A DNA stretch of 64,000 nucleotides from Glycomyces arizonensis DSM 44726 (lineage in GTDB: Bacteria > Actinomycetota > Actinomycetes > Mycobacteriales > Micromonosporaceae): positions 124,001 through 188,000 of the forward strand of contig NZ_AXWO01000013.1 in assembly GCF_000482705.1 (NCBI RefSeq), given 5' to 3'. Below the pieces are notes generated by a model. It did no database searches, was not told the origin of the DNA, and worked only from the letters and a program-made list of their open reading frames with translations. Numbering within the stretch: the stretch's first letter is position 1; every line of letters starts with the position of its first letter. Of the stretch, positions 25,599-34,058 are shown in pieces. The translations under genes and the position numbers were made by a program.

Positions 25599-26510
25599 AT
25601 GACGTTGAAGCTCAACGACAATGAGACCGCGCTCTCGATCGCCGCGGGCGATCTGGAGCTCCTGCGCTACGTCTACCGCCCCGACAACGAGCAGTTCGAG
25701 TCCCCCCGGCCGTACTTCGAGCCGATCCGCGACCTCGCCGGCCACCAGGTGAGCCTCTACCGGCCCCACGACCACGTGTGGCACAAGGGCATCGCGCTCT
25801 CGCTGCCCAACTGCGGGCCCGAGAACTTCTGGGGCGGGGCGACGTTCAGGCGCGGCAAGGGCTACGTCGACGAGAAGAACGACGGCTCGATGGTCCACCG
25901 CGACTTCACCGAGCTCGAAGCCGACGGCGACACCGTCCGCGCCGCCGAGGACCTGGAGTGGATCACCCAGGACGGGCGCCACTTCTTCACCGAGAAGCGC
26001 GCCTTCTCGGTCACCGTCGCCTCCGACGACGCCTGGATCCTCTCGTTCTCCACCGCGTTCACCAACGACACCGACCAGGTCGTCGTCATGGGCAGCCCCA
26101 CCACCGAGGGCCGTGAGAACGCCGGCTACGGCGGCTTCTTCTGGCGCGGACCGCGGTCCTTCACCGGCGGCCGCGTCTACACCGCCGACGCCACCGGCGG
26201 CGACGAGCTCATGGGCACGCGCGGCGACTGGATGGCCTTCTGCGGCAAGCACGACGAGATCGACGCGACCTCCACCCTCGTCTTCACCGACCACCCGGAG
26301 AACCCCGGCGCCCCCGTCAAGTGGTTCGTCCGCACCACCCCGTTCGCCGCGGTCTGCCCGGCCGCGTTCTTCGACACCGAGCTGCCGATGGAACCGGGCC
26401 AGACCGTCACCCTCCGCCACGCCGTCGCCGTCTGCAACGGCGACATCGGCGTCGAGGCCGCCGCCAAGGCCGCCGAGGCCGCCAGCGCCGAACTGGCCGG
26501 GCTGGGCTAG
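25599..26510 (+). CDS. DUF6807 (PmoA-like) protein
   Basis: The 303-residue protein matches the family annotated as methane-oxygenase PmoA-like or DUF6807. It is not a membrane methane monooxygenase; there are no membrane segments. Typical segments are RPYFEPIRDLAGHQVS, HDHVWHKGIALSLPN and ENAGYGGFFWRGPR, with conserved His and Trp. The family usually sits beside Gfo/Idh/MocA oxidoreductases in sugar-catabolic clusters, as here, but its activity has not been settled as far as I know. It is 39 bp after the oxidoreductase and 2 bp before the cupin gene. Confidence 0.8.
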   Translation: MTLKLNDNETALSIAAGDLELLRYVYRPDNEQFESPRPYFEPIRDLAGHQVSLYRPHDHVWHKGIALSLPNCGPENFWGGATFRRGKGYVDEKNDGSMVHRDFTELEADGDTVRAAEDLEWITQDGRHFFTEKRAFSVTVASDDAWILSFSTAFTNDTDQVVVMGSPTTEGRENAGYGGFFWRGPRSFTGGRVYTADATGGDELMGTRGDWMAFCGKHDEIDATSTLVFTDHPENPGAPVKWFVRTTPFAAVCPAAFFDTELPMEPGQTVTLRHAVAVCNGDIGVEAAAKAAEAASAELAGLG

Positions 26511-26512
26511 CC

Positions 26513-27232
26513 GTGAGCGGATTCCCCGGCGGCACCGCCGTCTCCATCGTCACCGTCTACGACTGGCCCACCGTCGACGGCCAGGCCGGCGGCTCCCCGC
26601 ACCTCCACACCGCCTCCACCGAGGGCTACGTGGTCACGCGGGGCACCGGCGCGGTCGAGACGCTCTCGGGCGACGGCTACGAGCGGCGCGAGCTGGCCCG
26701 CGGCACCGTCCTGTGGTTCACGCCCGGGACCGTCCACCGGCTCGTCAACGTCTCGGGCGACCTCGAGGTCACCGTCGTCATGCAGAACGCCGGCATCCCC
26801 GAGGCCGGGGACGCCGTCCTCACCTATCCCGCCGAGGTGCTCGCCGATCCCGAGGCCTACGCCGCCGTCACCGGCGCGCCCGGCGCCGAGGGCCTGAGCG
26901 ATGAGGAGCGCGGGGCCGCCGCCCGCCGCCGCCGCGACCTCGCCGTCGAGGGCTACCTGGAGCTGCGCGACCGCGTCAAGGCCGAAGGCGCGGGGGCGAT
27001 GGAGCCGCTGTGGACGGCCGCCGCCGCGCTCGCCTCCGGCCGCGTCGACGCCTGGCGCCCGCTCTGGGAGCACGGCCCCAAGGCACAGGCCGACACCACC
27101 GGTCGCCACCTCGACGCGCTCACCCGCGGCGACGGGGCGCACCTGTGCGACGCGCACGTGTCCGACGCGGGCGCTTCGGCCCGCCGCTGGGGCATGTGCG
27201 GACGCCTGGAAGCGTGGGATCTGCGCCCGTAA
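26513..27232 (+). CDS. Cupin-domain protein
   Basis: The 239-residue protein has an N-terminal cupin. The metal-site motif is SPHLHTASTEGYVVTRGTG (His-x-His...Glu), and the second motif is FTPGTVHRLVN. A helical C-terminal part of about 110 residues rich in Arg, Ala and Trp follows; I do not recognise it. The GTG at 26513 starts 2 bases after the previous stop, so translation is coupled. It is the last gene of the GH3 operon. Sugar isomerase/epimerase or sensing roles fit this context, but no activity can be assigned. Confidence 0.78.
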   Translation: MSGFPGGTAVSIVTVYDWPTVDGQAGGSPHLHTASTEGYVVTRGTGAVETLSGDGYERRELARGTVLWFTPGTVHRLVNVSGDLEVTVVMQNAGIPEAGDAVLTYPAEVLADPEAYAAVTGAPGAEGLSDEERGAAARRRRDLAVEGYLELRDRVKAEGAGAMEPLWTAAAALASGRVDAWRPLWEHGPKAQADTTGRHLDALTRGDGAHLCDAHVSDAGASARRWGMCGRLEAWDLRP

Positions 27233-27235
27233 TCA

Positions 27236-27281
27236 CCTTCGGTGTCCGGCGGCGACTACCATCATCGCTGGACACCGAAGG
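27236..27281 (+). promoter_or_regulatory. 12-bp inverted repeat masking the RNB gene ribosome site
   Basis: CCTTCGGTGTCC (27236-27247) and GGACACCGAAGG (27270-27281) are perfect complements 22 nt apart. The 3' arm includes most of the GAAGGAG Shine-Dalgarno (27277-27283) of the gene starting at 27289. TACCAT in the loop is a possible -10, whose transcript would lack the 5' arm. Confidence 0.65.
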
Positions 27282-27288
27282 AGCGCAG

Positions 27289-29142
27289 TTGGGCGATTAC
27301 AATCCCGCCGAGACCGGCATCATGATCGACGCCGAGACCACCGTCGACCGCGACGACGCCATATGGATCGAACCGCGGGGCGACGGATACGACGTGTGGG
27401 TCCACATCGCCCGCGTCGCCGACCACGTCCCCGCCGGCCAGGCGGCCGACCTCGAGGCCCGCAGCCGCGTCCACACCCGCTACCGGGCCGAGTACACCAA
27501 GCGGATGCTCCCGCAACCCGTCGAGGACCTCGCCTCCCTCGAAGCGGGCCGCGTCAACGAGACCTTCGCGGTCCACCTCCGCGTCGACGTCGAAGGCCGC
27601 GTCCGCGAGGTCGACCTCGGGCCGGGGCGCCTGACCCGCTCGTGGGCCATGACCCACCGCGAGGCCGCCGACGCCGCCGCCGACCCGGCCCACCCGCTGC
27701 ACGCGACCCTCGCGCTCGCGCTGCGCTTCGCCCAAGCGATGCTCGCCGCCCGCCGCGCCACCGGCGCGCTCGCTTTCTACGACCTCCTCAGCGGCTTCGC
27801 CACCGACGAGGAAGGCCACCTCGTCCGGCTCCAGACCGCCGAACGCAACTCCGGGTACATCATCGTCCAGGAGTTCATGGTCGCCGCCAACGCGCAGATC
27901 GCCGCCTGGGCCGCCGGGAGGGACCTGCCGATCCTGTTCCGCAACCACCGGCTCGCCGCCGTCGCCGGCGACTCGTCCGAACTGCGCGCCGAGCTCGACA
28001 CCGTCGCCGCCACCGGCGACACCGCCGCGTTCGAGATGCTGCGCAGCCGGATGCGCATGGTCGCCCGCTCGGCCACGTACGGGCCCACCGTCCACGGCCA
28101 CCACGGCCTCCAGCTGCCCGTCTACACGCACGCCACCAGCCCGATCCGCCGCTACCCGGACCTGGTCACGCAGCGGATCCTCCTGGCCGCCGTCGCGGGG
28201 GAGCCCAGCCCCTACACCGCCGAGGAGCTCACCGACCTCGCCGCGGAGCTGAACGCGCGCATCGCCGCCGAGCGCGAGCGCGCCGCCGAGCACTTCCGCA
28301 AGCGCGCCCAGGAGGAGACCGAACGGCGCCTCGAACAGGCCGACTTCGCCGGGCTCACCTATGCGGAGTTCGCGAAGGTCATTCGCGTCGCCGTCGAACG
28401 CGGCGACGCCCCCGCGGGACTCGCCGACGACGCCGAGCGGCGCCTGGACTCCGGCGAGCTCCAACTGCGCGAGTTCGGCGAGATCTACTTCTACGGCGGG
28501 GACCCGGCGTTCACCGCACTGCGCGGCAAGCTCAACCAGCGGCTGGCCAAGGAGCCGCACCAGGCGATCTCGCTGGTCAACAAGTTCCTCCAGGACCGCC
28601 TCGGCGGGCCCATCGGGCCCGACGACATGGTCTGGGAACTCGAATCGGCCGGTGCGGGCGGCGCACCGGCGTTCGCCGCCACGCTCGAGATCCGCTACGA
28701 CGGAGAGCGGCGCCGCTCGCCGATCCGCATCCAGCGCACCAAGAAGGACGCCCGCAACCACGCCGCCCTGGCGCTGGCCGCCGCCCTCGCCGACCTGCCC
28801 GACCTGTCCCTCGACGACAGGCCCGAGCAGGCCGTGGTCGAGCCGCCGAAATCGGCCCTGGTCGACGTCGACCTCAACCCGGTCGAGGCCGTCCAGATCT
28901 ACGCGGCCCGCGGCGTCATCCGACGCCTCAAATGGGAGTTCCTCGCCGAAGGCCCCTCACACGAACGGGTCTTCACGTGCAGTGCGACCGCCTCGCTCGC
29001 GGACAGCGGCGTCCGCGTCGACGCCAAGGGCAGCGGAGCGACCAAGCAGGCGTCCAAGAACGCCGCCGCCGAGGTCATGCGCGTCCACATCGAGGCCGCC
29101 GTGCGCCTGAGGGAGGCCGCGGACGCCGACGAGGCCTCCTGA
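27289..29142 (+). CDS. RNB-domain ribonuclease with two C-terminal dsRNA-binding domains
   Basis: The 617-residue protein starts at a TTG behind GAAGGAG. An RNase II/R catalytic domain fills about residues 5-320. All four metal-binding Asp are present (D14, D20, D22, D23), and YTHATSPIRRYPDLVTQR marks the active-site helix. The usual N-terminal cold-shock domains and C-terminal S1 domain are absent. After a linker of about 100 residues come a weaker dsRBD (about 422-508, ending TKKDARNHAALALA) and a clear one (530-600: NPVEAVQIYA through TKQASKNAAAEVM). The inferred role is 3'-5' exonuclease action on structured RNA. Own promoter likely. Confidence 0.85.
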   Translation: MGDYNPAETGIMIDAETTVDRDDAIWIEPRGDGYDVWVHIARVADHVPAGQAADLEARSRVHTRYRAEYTKRMLPQPVEDLASLEAGRVNETFAVHLRVDVEGRVREVDLGPGRLTRSWAMTHREAADAAADPAHPLHATLALALRFAQAMLAARRATGALAFYDLLSGFATDEEGHLVRLQTAERNSGYIIVQEFMVAANAQIAAWAAGRDLPILFRNHRLAAVAGDSSELRAELDTVAATGDTAAFEMLRSRMRMVARSATYGPTVHGHHGLQLPVYTHATSPIRRYPDLVTQRILLAAVAGEPSPYTAEELTDLAAELNARIAAERERAAEHFRKRAQEETERRLEQADFAGLTYAEFAKVIRVAVERGDAPAGLADDAERRLDSGELQLREFGEIYFYGGDPAFTALRGKLNQRLAKEPHQAISLVNKFLQDRLGGPIGPDDMVWELESAGAGGAPAFAATLEIRYDGERRRSPIRIQRTKKDARNHAALALAAALADLPDLSLDDRPEQAVVEPPKSALVDVDLNPVEAVQIYAARGVIRRLKWEFLAEGPSHERVFTCSATASLADSGVRVDAKGSGATKQASKNAAAEVMRVHIEAAVRLREAADADEAS

Positions 29143-29184
29143 GCATCTGAAAAAGCGTTTCGTCCGCTAAGGCACAATGGGGCC

Positions 29185-30441
29185 GTGCATATTCTCGACG
29201 ACTTCGCCTGGCGCGGCCTCATCCAGGAATCGACCGACCTCGACGCTCTGCGCGAGCACATCGACGCGGGGCAGGTGACGTTCTACGTCGGCTTCGACCC
29301 CACCGCGGTGAGTCTGCACGTCGGCCACCTGATGCAGGTGCTGACCGCCCGGAGGCTCCAGCGGGCGGGGCTGCGCCCGCTGCTGCTCGTCGGTGGCGCC
29401 ACCGGGCAGATCGGCGACCCCAAGGAGACCGGCGAGCGGGTCATGAACCCGCCGGAGGTCGTCGCCGGGTGGGTGGAGAAGATCCGCGCGCAACTGGCCC
29501 CGTTCGTCACCTACGACGGCGACAACGCCGCCGTCGCGGTCAACAACCTCGACTGGACCAGCGAGCTGAGCGTCGTCGACTTCCTGCGCGACGTGGGCAA
29601 GCACTTCCCGGTCTCCAGGATGCTCGCCCGGGAGGTCGTCAAGGCCCGGCTGGAGTCGGGGATCTCCTTCACCGAGTTCGCCTACCAGCTGCTCCAGTCC
29701 AACGACTTCTACGAGTTGTACCGCCGCCACGGCTGCACCCTCCAGTTCGGCGGCTCCGACCAGTGGGGCAACATCACCGCCGGGGTCGACTACATCCGCC
29801 GCCGCGCCGGTGAGAGCGTCCACGCCCTCGCCACGCCGCTGGTGACCAAGGCCGACGGCACCAAGTTCGGCAAGACCGAGGGCGGCGCGGTGTGGCTCGA
29901 CGCCGAACTGACCAGCCCGTACGCCTTCTACCAGTTCTGGTTCAACTCTCCGGACGCCGACGTGGTGCGCTACCTCAAGTTCTTCTCGTCCAGGAGCCAC
30001 GAGGAGATCGAGGAGCTGGCGAAGGCGACCGAGGAGAAGCCCGCCGCGAGGCTGGCTCAGAAGGCGCTGGCCGAGGAGTTGACGACGCTCCTCCACGGCG
30101 CCGAGGAGACTGAGCACGTCATCGCCGCCTCGCAGGCGCTGTTCGGGCGCGGCGAGCTGGCGGAGCTGCCCGAGCCGACGCTGCGCGCGGCTCTGGTGGA
30201 GGCCGGTATGGTCGAGATCCACAAGCCCGAGGTGACCGTCGCCGAGGCGATGAAGGAGTCCGGCGTGGTCGCCAGCCTCGGCGAGGCCCGCCGGGCCGCC
30301 AAGGAGGGCGGCGCGTACGTCAACAACGTCAGAGTGACCGACCCCGGAGCCGCGCTCGACCCCGCTGACCTGCTGTACGGCCGCTACGCAGTGATCCGGC
30401 GCGGAAAAAAGACCGTCGCCGGAATAGACGTGCTGACCTGA
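29185..30441 (+). CDS. tyrS: Tyrosyl-tRNA synthetase
   Basis: The 418-residue class Ic synthetase attaches Tyr to tRNA-Tyr. HIGH is present as HVGHL, KMSKS as KFGKTE, and the tyrosine pocket as FGGSDQWGN. The C-terminal S4 domain begins near residue 350 (SLGEARRAAKEGGAYVNN). The GTG at 29185 gives the standard N-terminus HILDDFAWRGLIQEST. It opens the conserved block that runs to der. No T-box is visible upstream; the gap is only 42 bp. Confidence 0.96.
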   Translation: MHILDDFAWRGLIQESTDLDALREHIDAGQVTFYVGFDPTAVSLHVGHLMQVLTARRLQRAGLRPLLLVGGATGQIGDPKETGERVMNPPEVVAGWVEKIRAQLAPFVTYDGDNAAVAVNNLDWTSELSVVDFLRDVGKHFPVSRMLAREVVKARLESGISFTEFAYQLLQSNDFYELYRRHGCTLQFGGSDQWGNITAGVDYIRRRAGESVHALATPLVTKADGTKFGKTEGGAVWLDAELTSPYAFYQFWFNSPDADVVRYLKFFSSRSHEEIEELAKATEEKPAARLAQKALAEELTTLLHGAEETEHVIAASQALFGRGELAELPEPTLRAALVEAGMVEIHKPEVTVAEAMKESGVVASLGEARRAAKEGGAYVNNVRVTDPGAALDPADLLYGRYAVIRRGKKTVAGIDVLT

Positions 30442-30490
30442 GGCATACACTTGATTGGTTTTGCTTAGGGAAAAATAGGGGGAGAGCCAC

Positions 30491-32431
30491 GTGGCTGACG
30501 ATGGCCGTGACCGCAGGGGCGGAGACGACCGACGAGGTGGTCGGGGCGGCTACGGGCGCCGGGAAGGCGGAGGCGACCGTGACCGGCAGGACCGCGGCGG
30601 CGAGCGCCGCTACGGTGACCGCGACGGCCGATCTGGACGCGGTGGCTACAACCGCGACGATCGCCCCCGGGGCGGCGAGGGCCGCGGCCGCTACGGCGAC
30701 CGTGACGACCGCCCGAGGCGCTTCAACGACGACCGTCCGCGCCGTGACCGTGACGACCGCCCGAGGCGCTATGAGAGCCGCGACGACCGTCCCAGGCGGG
30801 ACTCGGACGACCGTCCGCGCCGGTACGGCGACCGTGACCGTGACGATCGGCCCCGCCGGTACAACGACGACCGTGGAGAGCGCCGTTTCAGCGACAACCG
30901 CGGTGGCCGGGGCGGTTACCGCAACGACGACCGACCCCGTCGCGACCGCGATGACCGGCCCCGCAGTGATCGTGATGACCGGCCGAGGCGCTATGAGGGC
31001 CGCGATGACCGGCCGCGCCGCGACCGTGACGACCGCCCGAAGCGATACAACGACGACCGTGGTGAGCGCCGCCAGTTCGACCGCCGTGACGACCGCCCGA
31101 GGCGCTTCAACGACGACCGTCCGCCCCGCGACCGGGACGACCGCGGTGGCCGGGGCGGTTACCGCAACGACGACCGGCCCCGTCGCGACCGCGATGACCG
31201 GCCCCGTCGGTATGAGGGCCGTGACGACCGGCCGCGCCGCGACCGTGACGACCGGCCCCGTCGGTATGAGGGCCGCGATGACCGGCCCCGCAGCGATCGT
31301 GATGATCGCCCGAGGCGCTATGAGGGCCGCGATGACCGGCCGCGCCGCGACCGCGACGACCGCCCGAAGCGGTACAACGACGACCGCGGTGGACGCCGCC
31401 AGTTCGACCGCCGCGACGACCGTCCGCGCCGGGACGACCGCCACCGCTTCGACGATGAGGACCAACTCGGCCGCGACGGCAAGCCGCGCCGCGGCCGCGA
31501 CGCCCTGCGCCCGCTCGATGAGCGCGAGGCCGGCCACGAGGGCCCGATCCGCCGAGGCGAGTCCGACCAGGCCCCCGACCTCCCCGAAGGCCTCGAGTAC
31601 GGCTTCGACCAGCTCGACAAGGAGACCAAGGCCGGGCTGCGCAGTCTGAACAAGCAGCTCGCCGAGGCCGTCGGCAACCGGCTCATCGCCACCGCCGCGC
31701 TCCTGGCCGAGGACGACATCGAAGGCGCCCTCGAACAGGCCCGCTACGCCCGCCGCAAGGCCTCCCGCGTCGCGATCGTCCGCGAGGTCACCGGCGTGGC
31801 CGCCTACGGCGCGGGCGAATGGCAGCTGGCCATGAACGAGCTCCGCGCCGCCCAGCGGCTCGGCGGCAACCGCGACCACATCGCGATGATCGCCGACTGC
31901 GAGCGCGCCTCCGGCCACCCCGAACGCGCCATCGACCTCTACCGCGAGCACGGCGAGGACGCGAGCATCGACCCCGAGTCCCGCGTCGAGCTGCTCATCG
32001 TCGCCTCGGGCGCCCGCCGCGACATGGGGATGGGCGAGGCCGCGACCGCGATGCTCAAGGTGGCCGCCCTGAACTCCCCGAAGACCGAACCGTGGGTGGC
32101 GCGCCTGCGCTACGCCTACGCCGAGGGCCTGCTCGCCGACGGACGCGAGGACGAGGCGCGCGAGTGGCTCTCCAAGGCCGTCGCCGCCGATGTCGAGGGG
32201 GAGACCGGAGCGGCCGAGCGGCTGCTCGAACTCGAAGGCGTCGACTTCGACGAGTTCGAGGACGAACTGGACGACGAGTTCGACGACGAAGGCCCCGACG
32301 ACGAGGACTCCGAGGACGAGGACGACGAAGACCCCGAGGAAGACGACGAGGAAGTCGGGGACGAACCCGAGGCCGCCGACGAGACCCCCACCCCGAAGGA
32401 ATCCGATGACGCGACTGAACGCCGCGACTGA
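30491..32431 (+). CDS. Arg/Asp/Gly-repeat protein with TPR-like core and acidic tail
   Basis: The 646-residue protein has three parts. Residues 1-330 are a low-complexity tract of tandem RDDRPRR, RRYEGRD and GGRGGY units. About 350-560 is a soluble helical core of TPR type (ALEQARYARRKA; ATAMLKVAALNS). The last 75 residues are almost wholly Asp and Glu. The core matches the TPR protein found at this place (tyrS to HAD phosphatase) in other actinobacteria. RGG/RDD tracts usually bind RNA or drive condensates; that role here is inference. The GTG at 30491 follows GGGGGAGAG. The gene overlaps the next one by 26 bp. Confidence 0.8.
   Translation: MADDGRDRRGGDDRRGGRGGYGRREGGGDRDRQDRGGERRYGDRDGRSGRGGYNRDDRPRGGEGRGRYGDRDDRPRRFNDDRPRRDRDDRPRRYESRDDRPRRDSDDRPRRYGDRDRDDRPRRYNDDRGERRFSDNRGGRGGYRNDDRPRRDRDDRPRSDRDDRPRRYEGRDDRPRRDRDDRPKRYNDDRGERRQFDRRDDRPRRFNDDRPPRDRDDRGGRGGYRNDDRPRRDRDDRPRRYEGRDDRPRRDRDDRPRRYEGRDDRPRSDRDDRPRRYEGRDDRPRRDRDDRPKRYNDDRGGRRQFDRRDDRPRRDDRHRFDDEDQLGRDGKPRRGRDALRPLDEREAGHEGPIRRGESDQAPDLPEGLEYGFDQLDKETKAGLRSLNKQLAEAVGNRLIATAALLAEDDIEGALEQARYARRKASRVAIVREVTGVAAYGAGEWQLAMNELRAAQRLGGNRDHIAMIADCERASGHPERAIDLYREHGEDASIDPESRVELLIVASGARRDMGMGEAATAMLKVAALNSPKTEPWVARLRYAYAEGLLADGREDEAREWLSKAVAADVEGETGAAERLLELEGVDFDEFEDELDDEFDDEGPDDEDSEDEDDEDPEEDDEEVGDEPEAADETPTPKESDDATERRD
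30560..31440 (+). repeat. Coding minisatellite (RDDRPRR units)
   Basis: DNA-level tandem repetition underlies the protein repeat. GACCGCCCGAGGCG- and CGGTATGAGGGCCG-type blocks recur in units of roughly 24 and 60 bp, with some 60-bp blocks nearly identical (for example around 31170-31350). The tract is prone to length change by slippage or recombination. Confidence 0.8.
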
Positions 32432-33437
32432 GGCGCTCGCCGCCGCATACGACCTGGCGCTGCTCGACCTCGACGGCGTCGTCTACCTGCTCCACCAGCC
32501 GATCCCGGAGGCCGCCGCCACCGTCGCGGCGCTGTCGGGCCTGGACTGCGAGCCGGTGTTCGTCACCAACAACGCCTCCCGCAGCCCTGAGACCGTCGCC
32601 GAAGTCCTGCGCGGCATGGACATTCCGGCCAAGGCCGACGAGGTCCTCACCTCGGCGCAGGTGGTCGCCGCGGGCATCGCCGAGCGCTTCGGCGCCGGTA
32701 CCAAGGTCCTGTCGACCGGCGCGCAGGCACTGCACGACGCGGTCGAGGCCGCCGGTCTCGCCCTCACCGACGAGCCGCGAGAGGCCCGGGCCGTGGCCTT
32801 CGGGTACACCCCCGACACCACCTGGCGTGACCTCGCGGCCGTGACGATCGCGGCCCGCGAAGGCGCGTTCTGGGCGGTGGCCAACATGGACGCCACCCTG
32901 CCGACCCCCGACGGTCCGCTGCCGGGCATGGGCGCCATGGCGCAGGCCGTCGCGACCGGACTGGGCCGCGGCCCGGACCTCGTCGCGGGCAAGCCGCAGC
33001 CGCCGATCTTCCAGGCCGCGCTGGCGCGCAAGCCCGGAGGCCGCGCGATCATGGTCGGCGACCGCCCCGACTCCGACATCGAGGGCGCCAACAAAGCAGG
33101 GATCGACTCCCTGCTGGTGTTCACCGGCGTCGTGGCGCCCAATGACGCGCTGGCGCTGCCGCCCGAGCGGCGGCCCACCTATCTCGGATGGAGCCTCGCC
33201 GCACTGACCGAGACCCACCCCGAGCCGCAGTGGAACGAGAAGGTCGACGCCGTCGAATGCGGCGGCTGGACCGCCTCCCTTGAAGACGGCGGCGTGCGGC
33301 TCGACGGCGAAGGCGACGAATTGGACGGTTGGCGCGCACTGTGCGAACTGACCTGGGCTGCGACCGACATGCGGCAGTGCGACCCGGCCAAGCCGCCGCG
33401 ACCGGCGAGCGCGGCCGCCAAGCAGCTGCTGGGGTAG
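32406..33437 (+). CDS. HAD-IIA family sugar-phosphatase
   Basis: The 343-residue protein has HAD motif I DLDGVVY (residues 18-24), motif II TNNASRS, Lys in AGKPQPPIF, and motif IV GDRPDSDIEGANKAG. The cap domain between motifs II and III is of the NagD/phosphoglycolate type. M. tuberculosis Rv1692, in the same position, is a glycerol-3-phosphate phosphatase; the same reaction is plausible here by synteny. An extra domain of about 90 residues follows the HAD core, as in that family. The ATG at 32406 lies inside the end of the repeat-protein gene, so translation is coupled. Confidence 0.9.
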   Translation: MTRLNAATEALAAAYDLALLDLDGVVYLLHQPIPEAAATVAALSGLDCEPVFVTNNASRSPETVAEVLRGMDIPAKADEVLTSAQVVAAGIAERFGAGTKVLSTGAQALHDAVEAAGLALTDEPREARAVAFGYTPDTTWRDLAAVTIAAREGAFWAVANMDATLPTPDGPLPGMGAMAQAVATGLGRGPDLVAGKPQPPIFQAALARKPGGRAIMVGDRPDSDIEGANKAGIDSLLVFTGVVAPNDALALPPERRPTYLGWSLAALTETHPEPQWNEKVDAVECGGWTASLEDGGVRLDGEGDELDGWRALCELTWAATDMRQCDPAKPPRPASAAAKQLLG

Positions 33438-33442
33438 CGAAA

Positions 33443-33470
33443 AGCCCGGGCCGCCGTCGCGGTCCGGGCT
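33443..33470. terminator. Bidirectional terminator between HAD and SCP2 genes
   Basis: AGCCCGGGCCGC and GCGGTCCGGGCT form a 12-bp stem (one G·U) with a CGTC loop, 5 bases after the HAD stop and between convergent genes. Confidence 0.65.
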
Positions 33471-33512
33471 CATCGCAATCGCGGGACGCCCGCGAGCCGG
33501 GCGGGCGGTCCG

Positions 33513-33860
33513 CTAGTCGACCTTCAGGGCCTTGCGGAGCTTGGCGAGGTCCTTGACGCCGGCCTTGACCTTGATCTTGCCGGTCAGGAACGCCTTGGCG
33601 GGCTTGAGTTCCTTCTTCGAGAGCGCGATCAGGTCGTCGGAGGCGATGGAGACGCGCACTTCGGCGTCGGCGTTGTCGCCGTCCAGGAGGTTCGTCAGCT
33701 TGCCCTCGGCGACCTTGGCGTTGAAGGACGTGTCCAGGTCGGTGATGTCGAAGGCCACCGTGCGGTCGAACCCGTCAAGTCCGTCGAAGTCGCCAGACTT
33801 CTTGGCGACCTTGCCCGCCAGCTTCTCCAGTACGTTGCGGCATTCGTCTACAGTGGCCAT
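33513..33860 (-). CDS. SCP2 sterol-binding-fold protein 1
   Basis: The 115-residue protein is a single SCP2 domain: MATVDECRNVLEKLAGKV, then FDITDLDTSFNAKVAEGKL and DAEVRVSIASDDLIAL strands, ending in a Lys-rich helix (KIKVKAGVKDLAKLRKAL). SCP2 folds bind acyl chains or sterols in a hydrophobic tunnel. Small one-domain forms are common in actinobacteria with no proven ligand. The ATG at 33860 has AGGACCC upstream. A paralogue starts 537 bp away on the same strand with the same MATVDECR opening, so the pair arose by tandem duplication. Confidence 0.85.
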   Translation of the reverse strand: MATVDECRNVLEKLAGKVAKKSGDFDGLDGFDRTVAFDITDLDTSFNAKVAEGKLTNLLDGDNADAEVRVSIASDDLIALSKKELKPAKAFLTGKIKVKAGVKDLAKLRKALKVD

Positions 33861-34058
33861 AGGGTCCTCCCGATTGGATTCAGTTTCAGCGCGAAGGCTC
33901 GGCTGGCCAGAAGATTACAGCGTGCCTTGGAAGCCTTTGCGGCCGACCGGGAGTCAACATGTCGACGACAGACGGTGACGACCGCTGGTGGGCGTGCGCG
34001 GGCGCGGCGGACCGCGCCGGCGCGCCGTTCGGCCGCCGGCTTCGGTGGGCGCCGCGGC

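Noticed and set aside
25599-26510. PmoA name taken as particulate methane monooxygenase
   Set aside because: The protein has no membrane segments or copper-site motifs; the family label is historical.
30501-31649. Alternative frame over the RDDRPRR repeat (Ala/Thr-rich, 382 codons)
   Set aside because: A shadow of the repeat in another frame; the Arg/Asp frame continues into a folded TPR-like core and has the ribosome site.
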